A stretch of 64,000 nt of DNA from Didymella arachidicola (taxonomy: Eukaryota; Ascomycota; Dothideomycetes; Pleosporales; Didymellaceae), in assembly GCA_016630955.3 (NCBI GenBank), contig CM049991.1, positions 1,302,001-1,366,000 on the forward strand, read 5' to 3'. A model generated the notes under the pieces. That model saw only the letters and a list, made by a program, of their open reading frames with translations. It did not search any database and had not been told where the DNA came from. Positions 52,030-62,032 of this stretch are shown here, piece after piece; within the stretch, counting starts at the first letter, position 1, and the number at the start of each line of letters is the position of its first letter. A program made the translations under genes and the position numbers.

Positions 52030-53520
52030 GGCCTCAGGATAGCAGGAAGATTCAGTGTTGCAGTGCTCCGGCTTGCTAGGCTCCCTTCAATTGCAGCAGG
52101 CAGTGACATTATGTACAGTATAGAATACTTTCACAGGGGGCTTGTAAGATACAGTCGGATACAGATATACCCGGATGAATGACTCGAAAGGTTCGAAACT
52201 ATTGCTGGTTGAACCACATGGTTTTCCAACACACTTTGTCTTTGCGACCTGGTGACCCCTAGACACTTGCCTTGATTCAACGCATTCTTGATTTTCCCTG
52301 TATGAACGCGGACAGAATGACATGCTCGTCCATCTCAATAAGGACTGGAGAAACAAACCAAAGTAAATATCGGCAAGGAATGATCGCAGTCGCACCACCG
52401 ACGTTCTTTCCCGTGTGATGGTGCGGATCCAGGCCAGTCGATCATAGCTTTAGCTTACTACACCACGTACCCCCGCTTAGTCACGTTAGAGCACATCCAC
52501 AACACCCACGAACAGATTTCGCATATCGTGGAGGAAACGTGGAAATACTTAAATAGACACATTTGGCAGTTATCGTTCCAGACATCACCCCCCAATCGAC
52601 CGCAGTGCCTCAGAAGATGATCCTGATGCGCCCAGCAACAGCATTACGACACAACGATAGATCTGGCAAGCGGAACATCAAATGCACCAAATGAAGAGCA
52701 AATTCGGGGGAATTCTTGGACGTCAAGCTCACCCTTGTGTGCGCTGTTGATTTCGGTGGAAACCACACGTGGCGCACGTGCATCGTTCGCTCCTGGCCTT
52801 CCCCACAGCGACCATGACATGAACTTGTCAAACAGAGTTAAGCTTTTGGAGCCGCATTGTTCCTGCAGGTGATCGCCGGCAGCGATGAGAAGTACAACAA
52901 GAAAGAAAACTCGAATAAGTGCCTCCGGAGTGCCTGGAGACTCCCGAAATTCTGCGGAATGCAGTCGCCTACTATATCTGCAGCTACTCGTAATTTCCAA
53001 ATTGTTTCCAGAGTGCAAATAGGATGGGTTATTGTGTACGTCGTTGTTGTTGCGCATTGAAGTTGCGATGGATTTCCTTGGAGTCAAATATGTCAGAATG
53101 TCGCTGATTCGCCGGCGTTTGGCGCTTGGACAAGAACCGCTTCAGCAGAACAACAACAAGAACCTTCCCCCTCATCCAGAGCCATCTGCGCGATTTTGTC
53201 TGCTCTGTCCCTCGCTACATTCATCCGGCGTATCGTGCATCTCGCCGTCGCTTTTCTCTATCTGGCGGCCCACACATCGACGTGCATCGTCATCGCAGTA
53301 CTCGATCGCAGAGCTGCATCGACACGACATCACTACCCGCGCCAGCGAACAGTGCGCGCGCGTGTCTTCGCACCATCGTCGAATGCAGGAGTAGCTTAGT
53401 GCGCTTCTGATGTCAATCTGAGATTGGAAACATCGTCACAGCGGTGTAAGCGCATTCGCAGCGGCCGCACCATAGGCTCGCTCACTTACAGCTGCCTAAG
53501 AACGCTTACCGCCCACCCCC
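52030..53520. other. Gene-free region
   Basis: 1.5 kb between the membrane-protein gene and the Yta7-like gene. Only short unconvincing frames occur. It ends with a CT-rich leader close to the Yta7-like start. Confidence 0.5.
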
Positions 53521-56500
53521 ATGTCTAACCGCACGAAGCGCAAGTTCGATCTTGACCCTACTGCTTCCGACCCGGAAGACGACGACTACGACGACGTCGA
53601 TCGCGTGCCTCCACAGCGTCGCCGTGCCAACAGGACACCGGGTGCGAAAAAGTCAGGCAGCAAGCGACAGCGCCGTGGCTACGGCGGCTCTGACATTGAC
53701 GAAGACGACGAAGACGTTATTGAAGACGACTCCTTCACTGAGCGCTCCGAGTCTGAAGAGCCTGAGGTCAACCCTGCAACAGGCCGCAGCGTGCGCCGAG
53801 CGACGAAGAAGCAGGTCACGTACGAAGAGAGCGACGAAGACGAGATAGAAGACACGGCCTCTGATAGCGACGACGAGAAGCCTCGAAACACAGGGAGACG
53901 GCGAGCAGCGAAGCAATCGATTGAAGAAGTCGACAAGCCATCGCTTATCGTCAAGCTCAAGATGCCTGAGAACGCTTTTGGTCGCTCTCTGCGCACGCGC
54001 ACTGGCAGCAAGTCTACTGCACCTGGTACACGTGGAAGGACACCGGAAATTGGCATCACACGGCGAAGCAGCCGGCTCTCGCACGATGTAGAAGCACCCA
54101 TGGTGGCCCTTTCCAACTCTGGCAAACACGCCAACGTTGTTCGAGAAGGCACGCGAACGCCGGAGCCGTCCACTTCCCGTGCTACTAGAGGTGGCAAAGG
54201 CCCTAGAGTCCAGGCACCAAGCACCATCGAAGAAGCCTCCCAGGAAGTTTCTATGATCCGCGACGACGCTGAAGGCGAAGAAGACAGTCCAGGCCCACTC
54301 GACAAGCTTCTTGCAGGCGCACAAATTCAGGTGGGATCTAGCGCACCTGAACCATCAGAGCAAGATGCTCAAGGCACGAAAGACGAAGAGGACAATGACG
54401 ATGGCATGGAGGGTGTCATTCAGGAGTCACAGCACGATCGCGCTGCTGAAGAGGACTCTGACGAGGAAGAAGGACCCATCACACGAGGTGGTCGCAACTT
54501 GCGATCACGAGCCACGTCGCAAAAGCGCAAGCGCGGAACAGACGAGAGCAGCGATTTCGAGCCCATCGACGTCGACGCCGAGGGCGAGGAAGAAGATATG
54601 TCAGAGTCCGACAACGGCAAGGGCAAGGCTACTACATCTGATAGCAACTCGGGATCTGCACGTAAGACTAGAGGTCGAACACGACAGTCACAACGAAGCA
54701 GGCGCAACTCATCAGATGAAGAGTCTGCTCTCGACGACGATGAGCTACAAGATGAACTCCAGGAATTGAGCACACACAAGCGTCGCCGTCTTAGCAGACG
54801 TGTGCCGGATAACGATCTCTCCTACGACTCTGGGCCAAAGAGGCGAGAGCGCAGAACTGTTGACTACCGAGTCGTTCGACCTGAACTCAACGCAGTGTTC
54901 GAGAACGAGGACGAAGATGGGCCAGCCCCATCAGCCAGCAAGTCACGATCTAAGGCTGGCGCCGGAGCATTGTCATTGTTCAGCAACCAGGGTCCCTTTG
55001 GTGGAGGCCAGGTTGGCTTTGGCCAAGACGACGATTCTGACAGCAGCGATGAGGAGGTACAGAAGATGCCCAGGCATTTTGGAAGCATTGTTGGTATGAC
55101 GCCCACAGCAGCGACGGCCCCCGGTTTTGGCGCATTTCCCCAGGCTCATAATAACTCGGCACAAGAAAAGGGCGCCGGCGGCGGACCTGCGAATTTCGGC
55201 AAGATCAAGGACAAGAAAGCTCTTGCTGACGCTGATCCACTCGGAGTTGATCCTAATGTCAATTTTGACGGTGTTGGTGGTTTGGACGATCACATCAACA
55301 AGCTCAAGGAAATGATCATGCTTCCTCTGCTCTATCCTGAGGTCTTCCAGCGTTTCAAGATTACACCACCGCGAGGCGTGCTGTTCCACGGTCCACCGGG
55401 TACCGGTAAAACACTTCTTGCTCGAGCCTTAGCTTCGAGCGTCAGCTCTCACGGTCAGAAGGTTACCTTCTACATGCGGAAGGGTGCAGATGCTCTGAGT
55501 AAGTGGGTTGGCGAAGCCGAAAAGCAACTGCGCACACTGTTCGAAGAAGCTCGCAAGACTCAGCCCAGTATCATCTTCTTCGACGAAATTGATGGCCTGG
55601 CACCCGTGCGATCCAGTAAACAGGAGCAGATCCACGCCTCCATCGTCGCCACCTTGCTTGCGCTTATGGATGGCATGGACGGCCGTGGACAGGTCGTTGT
55701 CATTGGCGCAACCAATAGGCCTGACTCTGTCGACAACGCGTTGCGTCGACCTGGTCGCTTCGACCGCGAATTCTACTTTCCGCTGCCCAACGTCGTAGGA
55801 CGACGTGCCATTCTTGATATTCACACCAAGAACTGGGACCCGCCACTCGACCCCAAGATGAAGGATCAACTAGCAGATCTGACCAAGGGTTACGCTGGTG
55901 CCGACCTACGTGCACTCTGCACCGAAGCTGCACTGAACGCTGTACAAGGCACATATCCACAGATCTATCAGTCCGAGAAGAAACTACTCATCCACCCTAG
56001 CGAGATCAAGGTCCTTGCCAAGGACTTCATGGTGTCAGTGAACAAGATGGTACCTTCCTCACAACGAACAGCAACAGCTGCTGCGAACCCGCTACCCAAG
56101 CTCATTGAACCTTTGCTGCGAAAGCCACTAGCCGACATCATCAAGCGCATCAATGAGCTCATTCCCCGGAGGAAAGTGCTCACTGCGCTCGAGGAAGCAG
56201 AGTACGATGATCGTGAGGATGAGAAGGGCTTCGAGCGTGAAACGACTATGCGCAACTTCGAAAGCAGCAGGATCTTCCGGCCTCGTCTTCTGATTACAGG
56301 CTTACAAGGAATGGGACAGCAGTACCTGGGCGCTGCACTCCTCAGCAAGATTGAAGGTCTGCATGTTCAGTCATTCGATCTGCCGACCATCCTAGAGGAT
56401 TCCACACGTTCTCCTGAAGCTGCCATAACGCAGCTGTTCACTGAAGTTCGGCGCCACAAGCCCAGTGTTATATACATTCCAGCTGTAGATGTGTGGTACA

Positions 56501-58521
56501 ACACATTACCTCCTGCAGCTACAAAGACTTTCAAGCTGCTTTTACGCAGCATTGGTGCTAATGAGCCGATCATGGTCTTGGGTGTGATGGAGCTTGAGAG
56601 CCAGGAAGACAGGCCTGATCGACAGATGATGGCTGACCTATTTGGGTTCTCCCTCCACAACCAGTTCGAAATTAAGCGCCCTGATCATGAAGGTCGCTCC
56701 GAGTTCTTCAGCTCGATCAGCCAGTACATCCGGATGTCGCCTGCCGATTTCCCGGATCTTGAGAACCGAAAGAAGCGAGTGTTGCCAGTCCTTGAGCCTG
56801 CACCTGTTGTTGAACCTGTGCTGGATCCCAAGGAGGTCGCTGCCAGGGAGAAGGCGCAGAGGAAGCAGGACGCTTTAACGCTCAATAAGCTGAAGAGTGT
56901 CATTCAGCCAATCATGGACAACCTGAAGAAGAAGCACCGACGATTTTTCAAGCCCATCCTCGAACCAGCTTGGTGGTCGTACTTGCTTGATGAACAGAAT
57001 CCTAACAAGATCACGAGTGATTTGGGTCGAGAGCAACAGGAAGCCGAGGGCATGACTCGACCTTGGGAAGCATCAACTGATAGCAAGGGCGTAGGCGTCT
57101 TGCTTCATGTCGAGAGTGGCAACAAGTACTACAATCTTGATTTGTCACAAATCGAGCAGCGTCTGTCGAACGGGTACTACAAGAGACCAAAGGATTTCTT
57201 GTTTGACGTTAAGACTCTTGCGAAGGACTCAAGGACATTCCAAGATGCCGAGCGCACCCTCAAAGCGAACGAGATGGTCGCAAATGTAGAGGTCGATGTT
57301 GATTCTTGGTTCACCGCTGCTGATGCTCAATACGGCTGGTTGACGAAGGAATGTGACGCCTTGTATGAGCGGGAGCTGCAACGCGCTAAGAAAGCACAAG
57401 AGAAGCGCAAGAAAGCAATCGCGGACGGCGAGGAGGTGCCGCCTGAGGTCGCGCCGGTCCCACCTGAGCAATCGCTTACCACAACAGAGACCACCTCAGG
57501 GCCGATCGTACTAGGCGAGCCTATACCTCGCTTGCCTCCTGTCACGCCGATACGTGTACCTCATGAGCCTTCGTTGTCCAACGGCACAAGCGGGGAACAA
57601 TCGCAACAGAATGGGTCGACGGTGCCATCGCGAGGCGCTGATGAAGACTCGATCATGCCCGACAGCCAGCAGGATGTCACTGCCAGCACACAGGCCGATC
57701 TTCACTTCCAGACGCCTAGCAGGCAAAACACGCAGTTGACGCAGAAGTCGCAAACTTCAGCTCGTACATTTGTCAACCCCAACATGCTTCCTCACGACTA
57801 CTACAATAGTGCGAGCACCACCACATCAGGCAATCAGACCTCAAAGCGTTCTTCGGATAATAAATTTGGCACTCAGAGCAGCAATGGCGTAAGCCACGCA
57901 GGTCTTCCAGATCTAGTTGCTCCCGCTGGCGGGTCGCAGCTTCCGGACACACAAGGTGCGCCAGAATCCTTCTACCGTCGATTTGAACTCGATCCTCCTC
58001 TTTCTCCACAGTACTCGGCTAACTCGAGTTTCGATACAGAACAACACTTCCTCAGCCAGCGCTCCGGATCGCCACCATCCCAGAACTCACAGCCGTCGCA
58101 GGCGTCACAAATGCCTGCTCCAGCGCCCCCAGCGCACAAGTCGAACATCGTCGACATCCTCGCCGAACCTCAGCCTGAACCTCAAGTCATCCTCGAAGAA
58201 GCATCCTTGATGCGACTTCATAACAAGCTCGTTAATAATTCGTCGGGCTGCTCGCTCGAGCAACTTGAGCAAGTCAACGCCGCGCTCATGGACACTATCT
58301 GGGCACATCGTCGAGAATACAACCGTAATAAGCTCATCAGTGCCGTTGCGGACACTTTCAACGTCATCATCCAAGACATTGAAGAAATGCAGAAGATCCT
58401 CCAGCCAAGTCAGGAACTCGCTGAGCAACAGCCTATGCAGTATGCGTTTGATGCTAGCCAACGCGGGCCGTACACGCAGGATCCTGGGTACTACACTGAG
58501 CCCGCAAGGACGCAGAGATAG
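53521..58521 (+). CDS. YTA7: Bromodomain AAA ATPase, Yta7/Abo1/ATAD2 family
   Basis: Single-exon gene of 1666 residues. The first 470 residues are highly acidic and disordered with basic patches. The first AAA module has Walker A GPPGTGKT (from residue 624) and Walker B IIFFDEID (684-691). The second AAA module is degenerate: GLQGMGQQ stands where Walker A should be. A divergent bromodomain lies near 1190-1280 (LSQIEQRLSNGYYKRPKDF). A Gln/Ser-rich region and a C-terminal helical segment follow. Family members form hexamers that handle histone H3-H4 and set nucleosome density. Length and domain order match the family. Confidence 0.92.
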   Translation: MSNRTKRKFDLDPTASDPEDDDYDDVDRVPPQRRRANRTPGAKKSGSKRQRRGYGGSDIDEDDEDVIEDDSFTERSESEEPEVNPATGRSVRRATKKQVTYEESDEDEIEDTASDSDDEKPRNTGRRRAAKQSIEEVDKPSLIVKLKMPENAFGRSLRTRTGSKSTAPGTRGRTPEIGITRRSSRLSHDVEAPMVALSNSGKHANVVREGTRTPEPSTSRATRGGKGPRVQAPSTIEEASQEVSMIRDDAEGEEDSPGPLDKLLAGAQIQVGSSAPEPSEQDAQGTKDEEDNDDGMEGVIQESQHDRAAEEDSDEEEGPITRGGRNLRSRATSQKRKRGTDESSDFEPIDVDAEGEEEDMSESDNGKGKATTSDSNSGSARKTRGRTRQSQRSRRNSSDEESALDDDELQDELQELSTHKRRRLSRRVPDNDLSYDSGPKRRERRTVDYRVVRPELNAVFENEDEDGPAPSASKSRSKAGAGALSLFSNQGPFGGGQVGFGQDDDSDSSDEEVQKMPRHFGSIVGMTPTAATAPGFGAFPQAHNNSAQEKGAGGGPANFGKIKDKKALADADPLGVDPNVNFDGVGGLDDHINKLKEMIMLPLLYPEVFQRFKITPPRGVLFHGPPGTGKTLLARALASSVSSHGQKVTFYMRKGADALSKWVGEAEKQLRTLFEEARKTQPSIIFFDEIDGLAPVRSSKQEQIHASIVATLLALMDGMDGRGQVVVIGATNRPDSVDNALRRPGRFDREFYFPLPNVVGRRAILDIHTKNWDPPLDPKMKDQLADLTKGYAGADLRALCTEAALNAVQGTYPQIYQSEKKLLIHPSEIKVLAKDFMVSVNKMVPSSQRTATAAANPLPKLIEPLLRKPLADIIKRINELIPRRKVLTALEEAEYDDREDEKGFERETTMRNFESSRIFRPRLLITGLQGMGQQYLGAALLSKIEGLHVQSFDLPTILEDSTRSPEAAITQLFTEVRRHKPSVIYIPAVDVWYNTLPPAATKTFKLLLRSIGANEPIMVLGVMELESQEDRPDRQMMADLFGFSLHNQFEIKRPDHEGRSEFFSSISQYIRMSPADFPDLENRKKRVLPVLEPAPVVEPVLDPKEVAAREKAQRKQDALTLNKLKSVIQPIMDNLKKKHRRFFKPILEPAWWSYLLDEQNPNKITSDLGREQQEAEGMTRPWEASTDSKGVGVLLHVESGNKYYNLDLSQIEQRLSNGYYKRPKDFLFDVKTLAKDSRTFQDAERTLKANEMVANVEVDVDSWFTAADAQYGWLTKECDALYERELQRAKKAQEKRKKAIADGEEVPPEVAPVPPEQSLTTTETTSGPIVLGEPIPRLPPVTPIRVPHEPSLSNGTSGEQSQQNGSTVPSRGADEDSIMPDSQQDVTASTQADLHFQTPSRQNTQLTQKSQTSARTFVNPNMLPHDYYNSASTTTSGNQTSKRSSDNKFGTQSSNGVSHAGLPDLVAPAGGSQLPDTQGAPESFYRRFELDPPLSPQYSANSSFDTEQHFLSQRSGSPPSQNSQPSQASQMPAPAPPAHKSNIVDILAEPQPEPQVILEEASLMRLHNKLVNNSSGCSLEQLEQVNAALMDTIWAHRREYNRNKLISAVADTFNVIIQDIEEMQKILQPSQELAEQQPMQYAFDASQRGPYTQDPGYYTEPARTQR

Positions 58522-60615
58522 GAACCTGTGGTGACATTGTAAGCTCCTCGGAGAATGGTGCCTAGCGAAAGACCTCGTTGACGATACATTACATGCTTTC
58601 TCATCTTCTTATCACGTTTGCGCGGTTGGCATTTGTTGCAATTGCGACTGGTTGACACATACCCCCGCCTTGTACCATTGGAGTGGTCTATTGCATCGTA
58701 AAGGTACTCTTAGATAGCCAAAGAATCGACGCTTTTTCAGTGACCACTATCTTGGGTACTCTCTGAGACCTTCCACAGAGCCGACGCTATGATTAACGAG
58801 GCCTTCCTTCAACCACCGGCCCTGCAAGTAGCATCGCATAATCTACCATTACATCTCCTGTTACACGTCTGGAGCCACAGGATGGCCCGCTTGCTGCGCA
58901 TACTGGGTGTTCATGAAGTCGGCGACTACTTCAACTTAATGAAGGCTTCGAATTCGTCTAGTTTACAGATTTGGGAGCGCCTTGAGGTCCAGTAAGGAAT
59001 GTTCTTTGTTATGTGCCGGAGATGTGGTTCTTGGGACGAGAAAACCGTGCGGGACGATCAAGTCTCGCGCAAGGAGAGCCTGCTTGGGGGCATGGTGTAT
59101 CACAACACCAGACATGGAATTAGCGTCAGCGAGAGGCGCTGCTGAATACATGATTTGATCATAGAATTTTGATCATGCTCATCAAAACGGCGTTCCTTCG
59201 GCGCGATCTTGTACGGGTGACGATTAGCATCTTGATTGTTTGATTGCGTGGCTTGAAGCATCTCACAAGAACGGCCCGTTGGTCGGTGTCACCGAACGTG
59301 TCAAACTGCCTTGGAAGCTCTGTCTAGGTTCTGGACCTTTCTAAATTACCATGGTGGACTCTGATCGCTGAACCTCTGCTTCTCCCCCGAACCCCAGAAG
59401 AAAGGGGTCCGCTAGCGCCGTGGCTAGCGGGGCCCTCCACCAGGGTTCATCGATCCTATCACGAGACAAACGTCCTTCGTCGCCCTCAACACTGTCGCTC
59501 AATTCAGCTCTCAATGTTTCATTGAGAACACGCTACTTTACGCTGATCTGTACATGCGACACTGATGCCTTCAAAGCCGTGGCTTTTCTAGGACCAGGTT
59601 CCCGAGTGCTGCACGGCAGTTGCTAACATTGGATCATCTGCAGCTGACAGCGTGGCTGAAGGAGCATTCGAAAATGTTCGACTCAAACATCCGGCTAAAT
59701 GCGTACCCTTGCCGCATTCACGGAGGAGCAACTCGATGCGCACCGGCACTGGCTGGAAAGACAGCAGATATTCCACCTTGAGTGTGCTCTCCAATCAATC
59801 GCTCGAACGAACGGGGAGCACCTGCCAAACGTCCTCACTGATCGTCTACAGCCTGCACGAGCAACGTGATCCGACTCCCTTATGCAATTCTTGTCGCTGG
59901 CTACTGTGTATTGCCACGCACTTACCTTGCATGCGATCCTGCACTGTACCGCTGTCTACCACCAACACGGTCGGCCCTAGCTGTCTCATAACGGAATACA
60001 GGGCTTATACGGACTGCAAGTGTATGCAAACAAAGACCTTGTCAGATGACGCCCAGTGTCACCCAATTATGGTGAGCATGACATGGCAGAAGCGCGTACA
60101 ATCGCGATCCGGCTAAGTCAAACACCTTAGATCCGTATTGCCACCGGCCTTGTTTGAAATCGTTAGGTGCCGCAGCGGAGCGCACTTTACTTGCTTTGGC
60201 TACCGTTCGCGCAATCGGTCTGGGTTGCACGTTGCCGCCCTCGATGCCACGCGAGCACGAGTTTAACGGCTGAATCATGCTTCGTGTCCGAGGGTAGGGT
60301 GGGTTTCGCATGCAGCTCGAGGGTACCGTTTGCTCGGAGTTGTTGACCCGAAGAGTTGTTAGCCCTGAGAATCACACAGCATGCGCCCGGGCCGTGACTT
60401 GGCCGCTAGCATTATTATCACTATAACCCTGGACGTATACCGAGTTTGCCTCTTCTTTGATTCTTTCTGTCACTTCGTGGGCGCTCCACGGTTCAATCTT
60501 TGGTCATTGACCAACACTTCGACATGATACTGGCTTGCATATCGTAACGGCCTGTTCTGGATCACAGCTCGTGGCAATTTACCTTTAACGAAACCTCATC
60601 TTGCAGGTCCAAGAG
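58522..60615. other. Gene-free region
   Basis: 2.1 kb without a convincing coding frame, the longest gap apart from the transposon island. A perfect 8-bp hairpin, CCGCTAGC/GCTAGCGG, lies at 59409-59430. The end of the region (CATCTTGCAG at about 60597-60606) looks like a splice acceptor and may mark a 5'-leader intron of the receptor gene. Confidence 0.5.
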
Positions 60616-61874
60616 ATGGTCGACTTTGGCAACCTGGATGCAGCATCCAACAGCTTTGAGCTACCGCCACACATCCACCCTTGGCTGCGAGCGGTCGTTG
60701 CACTGGGTTTCATCTCCTTCATCGCCTCGGTCACACTACTCTTCGTACTCACCTACAAACTCATATCGTGGCACATCAAGTCGAAGCGGAGCAACCAATT
60801 TGTCATCCTCATCTTCAACCTTCTGTGGGCAGACATTCAACAAGCACTTGCTTTTCTCCTGAACGTGGAGTGGCTACGATTGGGTTCATTACAAGTCGGA
60901 AATCCGATATGCTTCGCTCAAGGATGGCTGGTATCAACTGGTGACTTAGGTAGCGGCGTGTGGTGTTTCGCTATTGGGCTGCATACATTCGCATCGGTTA
61001 TTCTGGACTATAGACTGAAGCCCAAGGCCTTTTATGGAGCCATTGCAGCGGCGTGGGTGTTCATCATCGGGGTCTCTTCCATAGGCATCGGCATATATGG
61101 CCAGGACCTCTACGTACGATCTGGAGTGTGGTGCTGGATCCACCACGACTTGAAAGACCTCCGCTTGTGGACTCACTATATTTGGATCTTCTTCTTGTAA
61201 GTTATCGCTTAAAGAACCGTGGGAAATGGTCTGACGGCAGTAGCGAATTTGGCAACGTCCTTATTTACGCCATCATCTACGGGATACTGATCCATCGCAT
61301 TCATACCGGCTACTACACCCCAGAAGAGTCGAAGCGAGTCCGAGCGATATCGAACCTCATGGTCGTCTATCCCGCCGTCTACGTTATATGCACGCTCCCT
61401 CTTGCCTCCGCTCGTATGGCGGCTATGACTGGCGAGCCGCCATCACTTGCACGCCTTTGCCTAGCTGGCGCGATGATCACCTCGAACGGCTGGCTCGATG
61501 TCCTCTTGTACGCTTGCACTCGACGAATCATGATCTTCAGCGACGAACCCCCCTCCGATGGCAATGGCTTCGACACTTTCTCTCCTTTCCGGGGCAAGCC
61601 GACTCGTTTTGGCGGCGAAACTACCATTGAAGCACTCAATACGAAGAGAAGTAGACGAAACGCTAGCAGAAGTGCGATAGTATCCGGAAGAGAGAGTTTG
61701 GACGACCTCTTTCCTGTGGGAAACAAGGACATCAAGCTAGTCATGACGACACATGTTACCAGTGAACCTGCGAATGATGAGGAATTTGGTGAGATCGAGG
61801 GTGCCAGGAGGCACCGCCCGCGGTCTCCGCTCAGCCAGTGGAGTGAAGAGACGAAGAATAACTCTCCAATATGA
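60616..61874 (+). CDS. Seven-transmembrane G protein-coupled receptor-like protein
   Basis: Exons 60616-61196 and 61241-61874 (44-bp intron) give 404 residues from the ATG at 60616. Seven hydrophobic segments can be counted, for example AVVALGFISFIASVTLLFVL, FVILIFNLLWADIQQALAFL, FYGAIAAAWVFIIGVSSIGI, EFGNVLIYAIIYGILI and LMVVYPAVYVICTLPLA. The extracellular loop before helix 5 has a WCWI motif, and helix 7 ends with SNGWLDVLLYACTRR. The cytosolic tail is Ser/Arg-rich. This layout fits fungal nutrient-sensing receptors of the Git3/Gpr1 or cAMP-receptor-like groups; I cannot choose between them. Confidence 0.8.
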
Positions 61875-62032
61875 GATGAATACGGTCAGCCAAGTGCGTA
61901 GATACCCTGTCACAAGGCAATGCTTTATAGATCTATAGATATGAAAGGATGTGAAGTAGCTTGCAAAGCGCCCCCGTTCCTCGCAACGTCATGTTTGATC
62001 GTCTATGCATTCTATTTTCACGTGTCGTAGAT

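Noticed and set aside
52644..53087. 147-codon minus-strand frame between the TMEM223-like and Yta7-like genes
   Set aside because: No recognisable domain or promoter context; composition like intergenic sequence.
59420..59465. Possible tRNA T-arm (CAGGGTTCATCGATCCT)
   Set aside because: The loop does not match TTCRANY and no matching acceptor, D or anticodon arms could be folded around it.
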